Source of the DNA: Terribacillus saccharophilus | GTDB lineage: Bacteria > Bacillota > Bacilli > Bacillales > Amphibacillaceae | Length of the DNA stretch: 64,000 nucleotides | NCBI GenBank assembly: GCA_900110015.1 | Contig: FOCD01000002.1 | Location: 806,001 to 870,000, forward strand | Direction of reading: 5' to 3' | Part shown: positions 36,125-45,536 of the stretch, piece by piece | Numbering within the stretch: the stretch's first letter is position 1 | Layout of the letters: each line of letters opens with the position of its first letter | Notes under the pieces: model-generated | Seen by the model: the letters and a program-made list of their open reading frames with translations, nothing else | Told to the model about the DNA's origin: nothing | The model's database searches: none | Program-made: the position numbers and the translations under genes

Positions 36125-36177
36125 CTAAGTAATTCTAAGTTTCTAGTTATTAATTTATTTTGGGAGGCTATTTATTT

Positions 36178-36741
36178 ATGTCACTTATCGGCAAAGAAGT
36201 ACAAGCATTTACAGCGCAAGCTTACAAAAACGGTGAATTCATCGAAGTTACAGAAGCTAATTTCAAAGGTCAATGGAGTGTAGTCTGCTTCTACCCTGCA
36301 GATTTCAGCTTTGTATGCCCAACTGAGCTAGAAGACCTTCAAGGACAATACAGCACACTGAAAGATCTTGGTGTAGAGGTATATTCCGTTTCTACAGATA
36401 CACACTTCGTACATAAAGGCTGGCATGACAGCTCTGAAAAAATCGGCAAAATCACTTATGCAATGATTGGTGACCCATCTCAAGCAATTTCTCGTCAATT
36501 CGATGTGCTTAACGAAGAGTCTGGTCTTGCTGACCGCGGTACATTTATCATCGATCCAGATGGCGTGATCCAAACTGTTGAAATCAATGCAGACGGAATC
36601 GGCCGTGACGCTAGCACACTTGTTAACAAAATCAAAGCAGCACAATACGTGCGCCAAAATCCAGGTGAAGTTTGCCCGGCGAAATGGGAAGAAGGATCTG
36701 AAACACTAACACCTAGCTTGGATCTTGTAGGTAAAATCTAA
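36178..36741 (+). CDS. ahpC: alkyl hydroperoxide reductase subunit C (peroxiredoxin)
   Basis: A 187-residue typical two-cysteine peroxiredoxin. The peroxidatic Cys47 is in FSFVCPTE and the resolving Cys166 in GEVCPAKW. It reduces hydrogen peroxide and organic peroxides and is recycled by AhpF, encoded 14 bases downstream. GGGAGG precedes the ATG at 36178. Regulation by PerR is inferred from the upstream box. Confidence 0.95.
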   Translation: MSLIGKEVQAFTAQAYKNGEFIEVTEANFKGQWSVVCFYPADFSFVCPTELEDLQGQYSTLKDLGVEVYSVSTDTHFVHKGWHDSSEKIGKITYAMIGDPSQAISRQFDVLNEESGLADRGTFIIDPDGVIQTVEINADGIGRDASTLVNKIKAAQYVRQNPGEVCPAKWEEGSETLTPSLDLVGKI

Positions 36742-36755
36742 GGAGTGCGTTAAAT

Positions 36756-38285
36756 ATGGTACTTGATGCAAACATAAAAGCTCAATTAAACCAATACATG
36801 GCGCTTATGGAGAACCCTATCGTTCTTAAAGTGAGCGCAGGTGCAGACGATGTTTCCAAAGAAATGCTTTCTCTCGTAGAAGAGCTCGCAGACATGTCGT
36901 CTAAGATCACAGTCGAAAAAGCAGAACTTACACGTACCCCGAGCTTCACCGTGAACCGTGTTGGCGAGGATACAGGCATTGCTTTTGCTGGTATTCCACT
37001 CGGTCATGAGTTCACTTCGCTCGTCCTTGCTCTCTTGCAGGTAAGTGGTCGTGCACCGAAGGTTGATGAGAAGCTGATCAACCAGATCAAGAACATCAAA
37101 GGTGAATTCCACTTTGAGGCTTATATCAGCCTGACTTGTCATAACTGCCCGGATGTCGTACAAGCATTGAACGTGATGAGCGTACTAAATCCGAACATCA
37201 CAAGCACGATGATTGATGGTGCAGCCTTCAAGGAAGAAGTGGAAAGCAAGAAAATCATGGCAGTTCCGACTGTTTATTTGAACGGCGAGAACTTCGGCAG
37301 CGGCCGTATGACTCTTGAAGAAATGCTAGCGAAAATGGGTTCTAGTGCTGACGCATCCGAGTTCGATAACAAAGATCCATATGACGTTCTTGTTGTCGGC
37401 GGCGGTCCAGCTGGCTCCAGTGCAGCTATCTATGCTGCCCGCAAAGGAATCCGCACTGGAATCGTAGCGGAACGCTTCGGCGGTCAGGTATTGGATACGA
37501 TGAGTATCGAGAACTTCATCACCGTCAAGGAGACAGAAGGTCCGAAGCTTGTTGCAAGCCTGGAAGAGCATGTAAAAGAATACAACATCGATGTGATGAA
37601 CCTGCAGAAAGCAACGAAAATCGCGAAAAATGATTTATTCGAGCTTGAACTGGAAAACGGCGCGACACTGAAAAGTAAGAGCGTCATCATCTCTACAGGT
37701 GCACGCTGGCGCAACGTAAACGTTCCTGGAGAACAAGAGTACAAGAACAAAGGTGTTGCCTACTGCGCACACTGTGACGGCCCGCTATTCGAAGGAAAAG
37801 ACGTTGCTGTCATCGGCGGCGGTAACTCCGGTATCGAAGCTGCCATTGATTTGGCTGGTATCGTAAACCATGTTACTGTTCTTGAATTTGCCGATACATT
37901 GAAAGCAGACGAAGTATTGCAAAAGCGTGCTTACAGCCTGCCGAATGTAACGATCATTACAAACGCGCAAACAACGGAGATCACTGGTGACGATAACGTC
38001 AACGGTATCACCTACGTAGAACGCGATACAAACGAAGAAAAACACATTGCCTTGCAAGGTGTCTTCGTCCAAATCGGTCTTGTACCGAATACAGAATTCC
38101 TTGCTGACGTCGTTGAGCGCACTCCAATGGGTGAAATCATCGTCGACAAACACGGCCAAACGAATGTCCCTGGCTTGTTTGCTGCAGGAGACTGCGCAGA
38201 TACAGCATATAAACAAATCATTGTTTCTATGGGTTCAGGCGCGACAGCATCGCTTGGTGCTTTTGATTATCTGATTCGGAACTAA
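36756..38285 (+). CDS. ahpF: alkyl hydroperoxide reductase subunit F
   Basis: A 509-residue flavoprotein that passes electrons from NADH through FAD to AhpC. The N-terminal double thioredoxin-fold domain has CHNC at residues 128-131. The FAD motif [10 protein letters not shown] is near 215, the second redox pair CAHC near 342 and the NAD motif [10 protein letters not shown] near 355. Operon with ahpC. Confidence 0.95.
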   Translation: MVLDANIKAQLNQYMALMENPIVLKVSAGADDVSKEMLSLVEELADMSSKITVEKAELTRTPSFTVNRVGEDTGIAFAGIPLGHEFTSLVLALLQVSGRAPKVDEKLINQIKNIKGEFHFEAYISLTCHNCPDVVQALNVMSVLNPNITSTMIDGAAFKEEVESKKIMAVPTVYLNGENFGSGRMTLEEMLAKMGSSADASEFDNKDPYDVLVVGGGPAGSSAAIYAARKGIRTGIVAERFGGQVLDTMSIENFITVKETEGPKLVASLEEHVKEYNIDVMNLQKATKIAKNDLFELELENGATLKSKSVIISTGARWRNVNVPGEQEYKNKGVAYCAHCDGPLFEGKDVAVIGGGNSGIEAAIDLAGIVNHVTVLEFADTLKADEVLQKRAYSLPNVTIITNAQTTEITGDDNVNGITYVERDTNEEKHIALQGVFVQIGLVPNTEFLADVVERTPMGEIIVDKHGQTNVPGLFAAGDCADTAYKQIIVSMGSGATASLGAFDYLIRN

Positions 38286-38289
38286 CTAG

Positions 38290-38327
38290 AAAAAGCGTGT
38301 CACTATTTTCATAGTGCACGCTTTTTT
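38290..38327. terminator. terminator between ahpF and pxpC
   Basis: AAAAAGCGTG(T)CACTAT pairs with ATAGTGCACGCTTTTT around tttc, with a bulge of one base. T and A runs on both sides make it work for both convergent genes. Confidence 0.85.
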
Positions 38328-38338
38328 ATCTCAGGATT

Positions 38339-39286
38339 TTATTTGCTTACCTTATCCAATACACGAAGCAAACTTTCTCTTCCTTGATACACTTCCTGTG
38401 CTTCCTCTACCGATACTTCTTCAAACCGAACCACAGCTCCCGGCGCAGCTTGCGCCAATAAGGAAATATCCGCGGAAATCACTGTCGCTATCCTTGTATA
38501 TCCCCCTGTTGTCTGCCTGTCCGCCATCAGAATAATCGGCTGACCATTTGCCGGCACTTGGATTCCGCCAAGCGGAATGGCTTCCGAGATAATGTCCGCT
38601 GAGGTTTTGTGCGTCAGTTCCGGCCCCTTCAGACGGAAACCCATACGATCTGACTGCGGAGTAATTTCATAGTTGGATGATAAGAAGGTTTTGATTGCCT
38701 CATCTGTAAAAGCATCCTGATGCGGCCCTAAGACGACCCTTGCAGTGACTTCCTTCTGGTACTTAGGAATTTCATCGTAATGAAGGGAACGCCCCGTTAC
38801 TGCATGAACGTCCTCATTACCATACAAGATATCTTCCTTCTCAAGCGCTCGTCCGTTCAGACCACCAATTTTCGCCTTCAGAAACGTAGAGTTGCTTCCC
38901 ATCACAGCTGGCAAGTCAAAACCGCCTGCCACACTGATATAAGAACGGATTCCCTCCATCGGCTGACCAAATTCGATCAACTGACCTTCCTTCACAGCGA
39001 AACTCTTCCACATCGGTGCAGGCTTCCCGTTCAACCTCGGCGACAGATTGCCGCCTGTTATCGCAATGACAGCATCCTCCAGCACCTTAAGTGTAGGCCC
39101 CATCATCGTTACTTCCAGACCTGCTTCATCACGGCGATTTCCAACGAGCAGATTGGAAATTTGCAGCGAAAAGTCATCCATCGCACCCGCTACAACTAAT
39201 CCATATTCCTGATAGCCAGTGCGGCCGAGATCCTGAAAAGTTGTCAGCAGTCCGGGCTTTATCACTTGAAATAGCTTTCTACTCAT
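38339..39286 (-). CDS. pxpC: 5-oxoprolinase subunit PxpC (KipA-like carboxyltransferase fold)
   Basis: A 315-residue protein with the biotin-dependent carboxyltransferase-like fold (KipA in B. subtilis): VIKPGLLTTFQDLGRTGYQ at the start, GPTLKVLED and ADRQTTGGYTRIATVI later. With PxpA and PxpB it forms the ATP-dependent 5-oxoprolinase that opens pyroglutamate to glutamate. The ATG at 39286 overlaps the pxpA end by eight bases and has GGAG nine bases upstream; the frame is open further up without a ribosome site. Confidence 0.9.
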   Translation of the reverse strand: MSRKLFQVIKPGLLTTFQDLGRTGYQEYGLVVAGAMDDFSLQISNLLVGNRRDEAGLEVTMMGPTLKVLEDAVIAITGGNLSPRLNGKPAPMWKSFAVKEGQLIEFGQPMEGIRSYISVAGGFDLPAVMGSNSTFLKAKIGGLNGRALEKEDILYGNEDVHAVTGRSLHYDEIPKYQKEVTARVVLGPHQDAFTDEAIKTFLSSNYEITPQSDRMGFRLKGPELTHKTSADIISEAIPLGGIQVPANGQPIILMADRQTTGGYTRIATVISADISLLAQAAPGAVVRFEEVSVEEAQEVYQGRESLLRVLDKVSK

Positions 39287-40052
39287 GATGTTCGACTCCG
39301 AAATTCTGAATAGTGATTTGTTCTGCTTGAAGTCTTTCACGGAGCTGTTGGACGAATTGTAGTGCTTCCGGTTCATCTCCATGCACACAAATTGTATCTG
39401 CTTGAATAGCAATGTCCGTTCCATCAACAGCTGTTACTTTACCTTCTTGAATCATACGAATGACACGATTAACTGCAACTGTTACATCGTGAATCATAGC
39501 ATTCGCTTGAGAACGAGGTGTCAGCGTTCCATCTGCCTGATATGTCCTGTCAGCAAAGACCTCCTGCGCAACACTCAGACCTGCTTTTTCTCCCGCTCTT
39601 ACAAGCTCACTGCCAGCAAGACCAAACAGTACCAGTTTCGGATCAACTGCATAAACCGCCGTCGCTATGGCTTCTGCTATAGCAGAATCTTTCGATGCCA
39701 TATTATATAGCGCTCCGTGCGGCTTCACATGCTGAACATATGTACCGCAAGCCTTTGCTGCTCCTTGGATTGCTCCTACCTGGTAAACAACTAGGTTATA
39801 GATTTCTTTCGGAGACAGCTTCATTTCGCGTCTTCCAAACCCAGCTAAGTCAGGGAATCCTGGATGAGCACCAATTCCCACACCAAGTTCCGCTGCAGCT
39901 TTAACTGTTTCAAGCATAACATTATGGTCACCCGCATGGAATCCACATGCAATATTGGCGGATGATATGTATTTTAATACTTCGTGATCATTACCGATTG
40001 TATAGGCACCAAAGCTCTCGCCTAAATCGCTGTTCAAATCAATTGTCTTCAT
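39279..40052 (-). CDS. pxpA: 5-oxoprolinase subunit PxpA (LamB/YcsF family)
   Basis: A 257-residue protein opening with IDLNSDLGESFGAY, the YcsF/LamB signature, followed by SANIACGFHAGD and GAHPGFPDL. PxpA supplies the hydrolytic part of the PxpABC 5-oxoprolinase. GGAGGGG lies before the ATG at 40052. Order here is transporter, pxpB, pxpA, pxpC, which differs from the ycsF-ycsG-ycsI-kipI-kipA order of B. subtilis and lacks KipR and YcsI. Confidence 0.92.
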   Translation of the reverse strand: MKTIDLNSDLGESFGAYTIGNDHEVLKYISSANIACGFHAGDHNVMLETVKAAAELGVGIGAHPGFPDLAGFGRREMKLSPKEIYNLVVYQVGAIQGAAKACGTYVQHVKPHGALYNMASKDSAIAEAIATAVYAVDPKLVLFGLAGSELVRAGEKAGLSVAQEVFADRTYQADGTLTPRSQANAMIHDVTVAVNRVIRMIQEGKVTAVDGTDIAIQADTICVHGDEPEALQFVQQLRERLQAEQITIQNFGVEHHE

Positions 40053-40065
40053 ACCAGTCCCCTCC

Positions 40066-40788
40066 TTACTTTTCCTTACTGTTAATCTTATATTCCCCAA
40101 GACGGACCGCTTCCGCAATGTCCTCATATTCTTTTCTCGAGACCGAAACGAACCGCAGATAATGACCGGCAGTCAATAAAATTGGCTGCTCACGTTCTGG
40201 ATCGTATAATTTCACTGGTGTCTGACCGATGATTTGCCAGCCACCCGGAGTTTCCAATGGATATACACCCGTCTGTGATCCAGCTATCCCTACAGAACCT
40301 GCTGCAATTTTTGAACGAGGTTCCTCCAGGCGCGGTGTCGCAATTTCCTCCGGCATGCCACCAAGGTAAGGGAACCCCGGGACAAATCCCATCATATAAA
40401 TTAAATAATCCTGACTCGAATGAATGCGGATGACATCCTCTTCTGACAGACCATTATGATCTGCAACGAAATTCAAATCAGGACCTGTCTCTCCTCCATA
40501 ATAGGTAGGAATTTCATAAACAAGAGAAGCAGCCTCGGCCACTCCTCTTTGGATATTTTCATATAGACGCTCCAGTTTTTCCAGCAGTGCTTGATAGCGA
40601 ACCTTATCAGGTCGATAGAAGATGGATAGCGTTGTATAAGCAGGTACCCACTCCACAATTCCTTCAATTTGCTCCGCCTTAAGCAGATCTGTAAAAATCC
40701 GGATTTTCTGATTTGTTTCCTCTGAGATCGTCTGTCCGAAAACGAGCTGAATGCCCGTATCTCCTAGCGGATGATAGGTAAGCTTCAT
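40066..40788 (-). CDS. pxpB: 5-oxoprolinase subunit PxpB (KipI-like)
   Basis: A 240-residue protein (KipI in B. subtilis, also known as an inhibitor of sporulation kinase A). The cyclophilin-like fold is indicated by FVPGFPYLGGMPEEIATPR and GSVGIAGSQTGVYPLETPGGWQ. It acts with PxpC as the ATP-using carboxyltransferase-like part of 5-oxoprolinase. It lies 13 bases upstream of pxpA. Confidence 0.92.
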   Translation of the reverse strand: MKLTYHPLGDTGIQLVFGQTISEETNQKIRIFTDLLKAEQIEGIVEWVPAYTTLSIFYRPDKVRYQALLEKLERLYENIQRGVAEAASLVYEIPTYYGGETGPDLNFVADHNGLSEEDVIRIHSSQDYLIYMMGFVPGFPYLGGMPEEIATPRLEEPRSKIAAGSVGIAGSQTGVYPLETPGGWQIIGQTPVKLYDPEREQPILLTAGHYLRFVSVSRKEYEDIAEAVRLGEYKINSKEK

Positions 40789-40809
40789 TTTTTGGACCTC
40801 CTTCTCGAA

Positions 40810-42033
40810 TTAGAACAACTGCGGCACTTTATCAATCAATGTGACGATTGCCAAGTAAGCAGTTGCGATGAACACAAGCGCACCAAAGATTGTCAGCCAC
40901 AGCGGGTGTTTATAATCCCCAACGATCGATTTCTTATAAGCTGCAATAAGCAGTACACCCAAACCAATCGGCAAGATTAATCCATTAACCGCACCTGCAA
41001 CGACAAGCAGCGTTGCTGGCTGTCCGACTAATACCATTATAATCGTTGAAATGATGATAAATCCAATAGTTACAAGCTTCTGATTCTTATCTACCCACTT
41101 AGATAGTGTTTTTAAGAAAGAAACAGATGTATATGCTGCACCAATTACAGACGTAATACCGGCTGCCCAAAGAATAAGACCGAACATCTTATATCCGATC
41201 GTTCCGGCAGCTTCAAGGAACACTGTAGCTGCTGGATTATTCGCATCCAACTTAACACCTGTCACTACCACACCCAAGACAGCTAGGAACAGGAATATCC
41301 GCATAATCGAAGCAATCAAAACACCCGTAATCGAGCTTCGCGTTACGTAGTGAAGATTCTCTTTCCCAGAAATACCTGCATCCAATAAACGGTGACCACC
41401 AGCAAACGTGATATATCCACCAACTGTACCACCTACAAGGGTGATAATAGCAAACACATCAAGCTGTGTCGGTGCGAATGTACGCGTTATTGCTTCTCCG
41501 ACAGGCGGATCGCTTTGGAACGCTACAAATAATGTCAGTACAATCATTACGACACCAAGAATACGGGCAATTTGGTCCATTGCAGCTCCCGCTTCTTTGG
41601 AAAGAAAAATACCAATTGCAATAATACCAGTTATAATAGCACCAACTCTTGCGTCCATTCCAAAAATAACATTCAATCCAAGTCCTGCACCGCCGACATT
41701 CCCAATATTAAATGCAAGACCTCCTAATGCAACTGCAAAAGCAAGGAAATACCCGAGCCCAGGCAATACCTTATTCGCGATATCCTGCCCGCGCATTCTG
41801 GAAACAGCGATAATACGCCATATATTCATCTGTACGCCAACATCCAAAATGATGCTCATAAGAATAACAAAGCCGAAGCTTGCTAATAATTGATCAGTAA
41901 AAACAGCTGTCTGAGTCAGGAATCCCGGTCCAATTGCTGATGAACCCATCAGGAAGGCCGCTCCTAGCAGGACGCCCCATTTCCCTTTGGAAGAAGACTG
42001 CTGCTGTTGAAGATCTTTTTTATTTGACGCCAT
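40810..42033 (-). CDS. ycsG: NRAMP-family transporter (YcsG-like)
   Basis: A 407-residue protein with about 11 membrane segments of the NRAMP/LeuT fold. The first helix GSSAIGPGFLTQTAVFT replaces the metal-binding DPGN of true NRAMP metal transporters, as in YcsG. The 5-oxoproline cluster that follows suggests it imports 5-oxoproline or a related compound rather than manganese. GGGGGA precedes the ATG at 42033. First gene of the operon. Confidence 0.85.
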   Translation of the reverse strand: MASNKKDLQQQQSSSKGKWGVLLGAAFLMGSSAIGPGFLTQTAVFTDQLLASFGFVILMSIILDVGVQMNIWRIIAVSRMRGQDIANKVLPGLGYFLAFAVALGGLAFNIGNVGGAGLGLNVIFGMDARVGAIITGIIAIGIFLSKEAGAAMDQIARILGVVMIVLTLFVAFQSDPPVGEAITRTFAPTQLDVFAIITLVGGTVGGYITFAGGHRLLDAGISGKENLHYVTRSSITGVLIASIMRIFLFLAVLGVVVTGVKLDANNPAATVFLEAAGTIGYKMFGLILWAAGITSVIGAAYTSVSFLKTLSKWVDKNQKLVTIGFIIISTIIMVLVGQPATLLVVAGAVNGLILPIGLGVLLIAAYKKSIVGDYKHPLWLTIFGALVFIATAYLAIVTLIDKVPQLF

Positions 42034-42047
42034 GTAAATCCCCCTTA

Positions 42048-42063
42048 TGTAACGATTCTTACA
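42048..42063 (-). promoter_or_regulatory. TGTAA-N6-TTACA inverted repeat in the ycsG leader
   Basis: TGTAA and TTACA arms six bases apart, immediately upstream of the ribosome site. It is like the TnrA/GlnR site TGTNA-N7-TNACA but one base shorter, so nitrogen control is only a suggestion. Confidence 0.35.
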
Positions 42064-42210
42064 AATCATTTGTAGTATGTACTGCTTTCCATACATTATC
42101 ACAAATATTTAATAAACAATAATCATTATAACTCGAAGATTAATGCTTACACAAGATGTAAAATAACCTCACATAAAAAATCAACTAACAAACGCAAATT
42201 CACACAATAT

Positions 42211-42237
42211 GAAAAAGGCCTCTAAAAGGCCTTTTTC
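42211..42237 (-). terminator. terminator of the fructan operon
   Basis: An 11-bp stem GAAAAAGGCCT / AGGCCTTTTTC just beyond the levanase stop codon. Confidence 0.85.
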
Positions 42238-42244
42238 AAAAATA

Positions 42245-43813
42245 TTATTGTGTTTCACTCAATCTTTTTATAGAAATATTATCAAATTTAGCACTGCCAC
42301 CTTCGGCAAATATGCTAATCGCTTGATCCTGCGGATGTGGAAATACCACATTACTATGCACGACTTCTCCATCATTTACAAACACTTCCACACTTGTTTT
42401 ATCTACAAGAATTGTTAGATGCGCCAGCTTTTTTTCAGTATCGAATGGCGCCTTGCTTTCTTGATAGACTCCTTCTTGATCTGGATTAGAAATGTGACTT
42501 CTATTCACATAGGAATATCCATCAGCTGCAGCGATGCCAACATCCAAATGACGGGAGTGATCTTTCGATTCTCTCAGGCGTAAGCCGACGTTTGGGCTTT
42601 CAGTCCACGATATGTCAGCATCCAATCGATATGTTTCAGCCGAAATATCCAAGGCTTTCGTTTCATTTTGCAGCTCTATATTCTCAACTGTGTCAGCAGA
42701 TTGAAAAAGCTGATCCAGTTCAGCGATCGGCTGGGAAGCAAGATAATAACCATCCCCTTCTTGCTGCAACGTAATTTCCCTGACGATGGAGTCTGTACCA
42801 TTGAATCCATCATATTTCATCGAAGGTGTTTGATCGGCATACGACCAGTTATTCATCCAAGCAAGCGCATACCGCTTTGCTTGCTCATCTTCTGACAGAC
42901 CGTCTTCAAATGTAACCCCGCCGTACCAGTCAAATCCGTAATCGAGCCATTTTGGATTTTCTTCATCCGGTGTAAAAGTTGTTCCATCAAAGTCTCCAGT
43001 CCAATATGCGTAGGTTTTCGGTTCACCTTTGCCCTCTCCATTCGCACTCATGCCAAGCACATATTTGACTGCGCCATCCGGTGCGCGCAGCTGGAATAGA
43101 TCCGGACATTCGAGTACACCAATTCCATCTGTCTGAAAATCCCCCGTGAATGTCCAGGTTTTCAAATCAGCTGATTCATAAAATCCGATTTTATCTCCTT
43201 CTGCTAGAAGCATAATCCAATTATTCTTTTCATCATTCCATATCACTTTTGGGTCACGAAAATCCTCCGTACCAGGGTTTGCAAGTACAGGTTCCTCACT
43301 TTCCTGCTTAAAGGTGTTGCCTCCATCTGTGCTGTACCAAAGATACTGTTCCTGCCGCCCTGACTTTCCCGTTGGCTGTGTCACAATCGCAATAAGTGCA
43401 TCTTCACCAAACCCAGCTGTATTATTCTTATCGTGAACGACAGATCCAGTCCATGGATCACCGTTTTCTGTCGTATATTTTGGAATTGCAACTCCATGAT
43501 CTTCCCAATGGATCAGATCCTCCGAGGTCGCGTGCCGCCATTCAGTACCATTGCCTTCGGGGTAGTCTTTATTGTAGAGATAATAATAGTGGTATTTACC
43601 TTGATAATAAATCGGCTGCTGCGGATCATTTTTCCACTTATCAGGTGAACTAAAATGGAAATCCGGACGATAAGAGATAGTTTGTGCCTTCCCGGGATTT
43701 TGTTTTTCTGTCTTTTTCTCGTTCATTAGTACAGACACTGCGATCACTGCCACAACGAGCAAAATCACCCCACCAAGCATCGTCCAACTCTTTCTTGAAA
43801 ATCTGTTCAACAC
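42245..43813 (-). CDS. levB: GH32 levanase (LevB-like)
   Basis: A 522-residue protein with one N-terminal membrane anchor (about residues 12-30). The GH32 catalytic residues are Asp63 in WKNDPQQP (the usual WMNDPNG is altered), Asp187 in FRDPK and Glu235 in ECPDL. A C-terminal beta-sandwich follows. It hydrolyses beta-2,6-fructan (levan), giving short fructans. In B. subtilis levB lies directly behind sacB, and the same order is seen here with 77 bases and a terminator between the genes. Confidence 0.87.
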   Translation of the reverse strand: MLNRFSRKSWTMLGGVILLVVAVIAVSVLMNEKKTEKQNPGKAQTISYRPDFHFSSPDKWKNDPQQPIYYQGKYHYYYLYNKDYPEGNGTEWRHATSEDLIHWEDHGVAIPKYTTENGDPWTGSVVHDKNNTAGFGEDALIAIVTQPTGKSGRQEQYLWYSTDGGNTFKQESEEPVLANPGTEDFRDPKVIWNDEKNNWIMLLAEGDKIGFYESADLKTWTFTGDFQTDGIGVLECPDLFQLRAPDGAVKYVLGMSANGEGKGEPKTYAYWTGDFDGTTFTPDEENPKWLDYGFDWYGGVTFEDGLSEDEQAKRYALAWMNNWSYADQTPSMKYDGFNGTDSIVREITLQQEGDGYYLASQPIAELDQLFQSADTVENIELQNETKALDISAETYRLDADISWTESPNVGLRLRESKDHSRHLDVGIAAADGYSYVNRSHISNPDQEGVYQESKAPFDTEKKLAHLTILVDKTSVEVFVNDGEVVHSNVVFPHPQDQAISIFAEGGSAKFDNISIKRLSETQ

Positions 43814-43844
43814 ACTGTCACCACACTTTTATTTAGAAATGAAT

Positions 43845-43880
43845 GAAAAGGAAATGCCATGATGCTGACATTTCCTTTTC
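43845..43880 (-). terminator. hairpin between sacB and levB
   Basis: A 12-bp stem GAAAAGGAAATG / CATTTCCTTTTC with a 12-base loop. The minus strand has few Ts after the stem, so partial read-through into levB is likely. Confidence 0.65.
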
Positions 43881-43890
43881 TGATTCTGAT

Positions 43891-45360
43891 TTATTCCTCT
43901 TCGTACGTGATTTGGCCTTGCTCCAAGATACCATCTTCAACTACGGAAGAGCGTTTGCCATCGATATCCAGAAGGAATGAAGGTGCGAATGTAGATTTAT
44001 GATCCTGGAAGAAACCGCGGTTCGTCATGTAGCTTGTTACGACGAAGTCATCTGTTTCTTTTTGCGGAATCACATAATGCGCATATGTCCAAGTGAGATC
44101 ATTAGGATCCAAGTCCTGATGAAGGACAATACCTGATTTGTTCATCGGCTTATAAGGGCCAGTTAAACTGCCAGATACATATCCAAGCATATAGATGTCT
44201 TCATCATCAATGCCATCGATTGTCATTTTGGCACCACGTGTGCTTGTGAACAAGTAGAACTTGCCATCTTTTTTGAAGATGTTAGGACGCTCGATCTCAT
44301 CTGTTACCGTATTGGAAACAACAAGCGGCTTCATTTCTTTTTTCAACGTGTAATCATCATTGATTTCCACAATACCGATTGCCCCGTTAGCAAGCTCTGC
44401 TGTAGACTTCTTATCGCTGTTCTGCAGCTGATTGAATTCTTTGCGGAAGAACTTCATACCATTGCCGTAGTAAGCACGATTATAGAGAGATTCTTCGCCA
44501 GAGTAGCCATATTCAGTACCCGTATTCGCTTCGAAAACTAAGTACTTCTTACCTTTATCCTCGATATAATGCGGATCACGCAATGTGTGGTTGTTCGCAA
44601 AATTACGATCTTCAAAGGCTTTATTCACATTTTCATATGTCTTCCCGTTACCGCCGTCATAAATGGACTTATAATCCTCTACGCCGTCAACCTGCAAGCT
44701 GCTCGTATCCTTCTCAGACACGTTCACCTGCGCTGTCGTCAACGTTTGTTTACCGAAAATACCTTGGCTTTCATCAAAGCCACCGCGGTTTGTATAGAAT
44801 AAACGGATTTCTCCATCAATGAAGGCAGCCGAACCAGACCATTCCTCTTGCTGACCAGCCAGAATCTTATCGCCATTGAATTTATCATTATCATCAAATA
44901 CACGACCGGCATTTTTCCATGCATCAACAGAATCATCGCCTGATTTTTTATAGAACATGTAGATGAATGTGTCACTTGCATCTTTCGGATCACCAGCTAG
45001 CCCAAAAACAATTTGGTATCCATTGTAATCTGCCACTGTACCGTCCGGGTTTTGAAGCGGCCATGTGTCCCATACATCCATTTTGATCTCATTGCCATTT
45101 TCATCAATCTTTGTAGCTGACTTGATATTTTTAATAGAAGAAGCATCAAAGCTAGGAACGGTATACCGTTCGTCCCCGTGCTGCCCGATCATTTCCTTCA
45201 TGTCCTGACGCGTAATTTGTGACGTGCCATACGAATCTTTGTACGGCTTCACATTTCCACCCTCATTGTTTGCCGAAGCCACTGTCAGACTGCTTCCCAG
45301 CACCAACGCTGCACTCAGTGAAACGACACTTGCTTTTAACGCCCGTTTCCGAAATTTCAT
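43891..45360 (-). CDS. sacB: levansucrase
   Basis: A 489-residue secreted GH68 enzyme with a signal peptide cut near SANNEG (residue 30). The catalytic triad is visible: Asp98 in VWDTWP, Asp262 in LRDPHY and Glu357 in EIERPN. It transfers fructose from sucrose to growing levan and releases glucose. GGAGG lies before the ATG. The 5' region has a TATACT box and a stem-loop (45395-45437) and no obvious B. subtilis-type antiterminator; control by the upstream two-component system is likely. Confidence 0.94.
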   Translation of the reverse strand: MKFRKRALKASVVSLSAALVLGSSLTVASANNEGGNVKPYKDSYGTSQITRQDMKEMIGQHGDERYTVPSFDASSIKNIKSATKIDENGNEIKMDVWDTWPLQNPDGTVADYNGYQIVFGLAGDPKDASDTFIYMFYKKSGDDSVDAWKNAGRVFDDNDKFNGDKILAGQQEEWSGSAAFIDGEIRLFYTNRGGFDESQGIFGKQTLTTAQVNVSEKDTSSLQVDGVEDYKSIYDGGNGKTYENVNKAFEDRNFANNHTLRDPHYIEDKGKKYLVFEANTGTEYGYSGEESLYNRAYYGNGMKFFRKEFNQLQNSDKKSTAELANGAIGIVEINDDYTLKKEMKPLVVSNTVTDEIERPNIFKKDGKFYLFTSTRGAKMTIDGIDDEDIYMLGYVSGSLTGPYKPMNKSGIVLHQDLDPNDLTWTYAHYVIPQKETDDFVVTSYMTNRGFFQDHKSTFAPSFLLDIDGKRSSVVEDGILEQGQITYEEE

Positions 45361-45394
45361 CCCGTATTCCTCCTATGTATGATTGCTAATCCCG

Positions 45395-45437
45395 CGTAAG
45401 ACAAGCCTTGGCAAACCTGTCTTACGAGCTCAGTATA
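45395..45437 (-). promoter_or_regulatory. sacB -10 box and 5' stem-loop
   Basis: TATACT (minus strand, 45437-45432) would start transcription near 45425. The first transcribed bases then form perfect 9-bp arms CGTAAGACA and TGTCTTACG (45426-45395) with a 14-base loop. This could be a transcript-stabilising hairpin or a regulator-binding palindrome. Confidence 0.5.
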
Positions 45438-45504
45438 GGACAGTAAAACAAAAACAGGGATGGCTTATTTTGATCTTCTTTTTGTCTAAAATTGATATCC
45501 ATAC

Positions 45505-45531
45505 AAAAAGTCCCTCCTAATAGAGGGACTT
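45505..45531 (-). terminator. terminator after the binding-protein gene
   Basis: A 9-bp stem AAGTCCCTC / GAGGGACTT with loop ctaata and TTTTTG after it on the minus strand. It separates the sensor operon from sacB. Confidence 0.85.
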
Positions 45532-45536
45532 CTACA

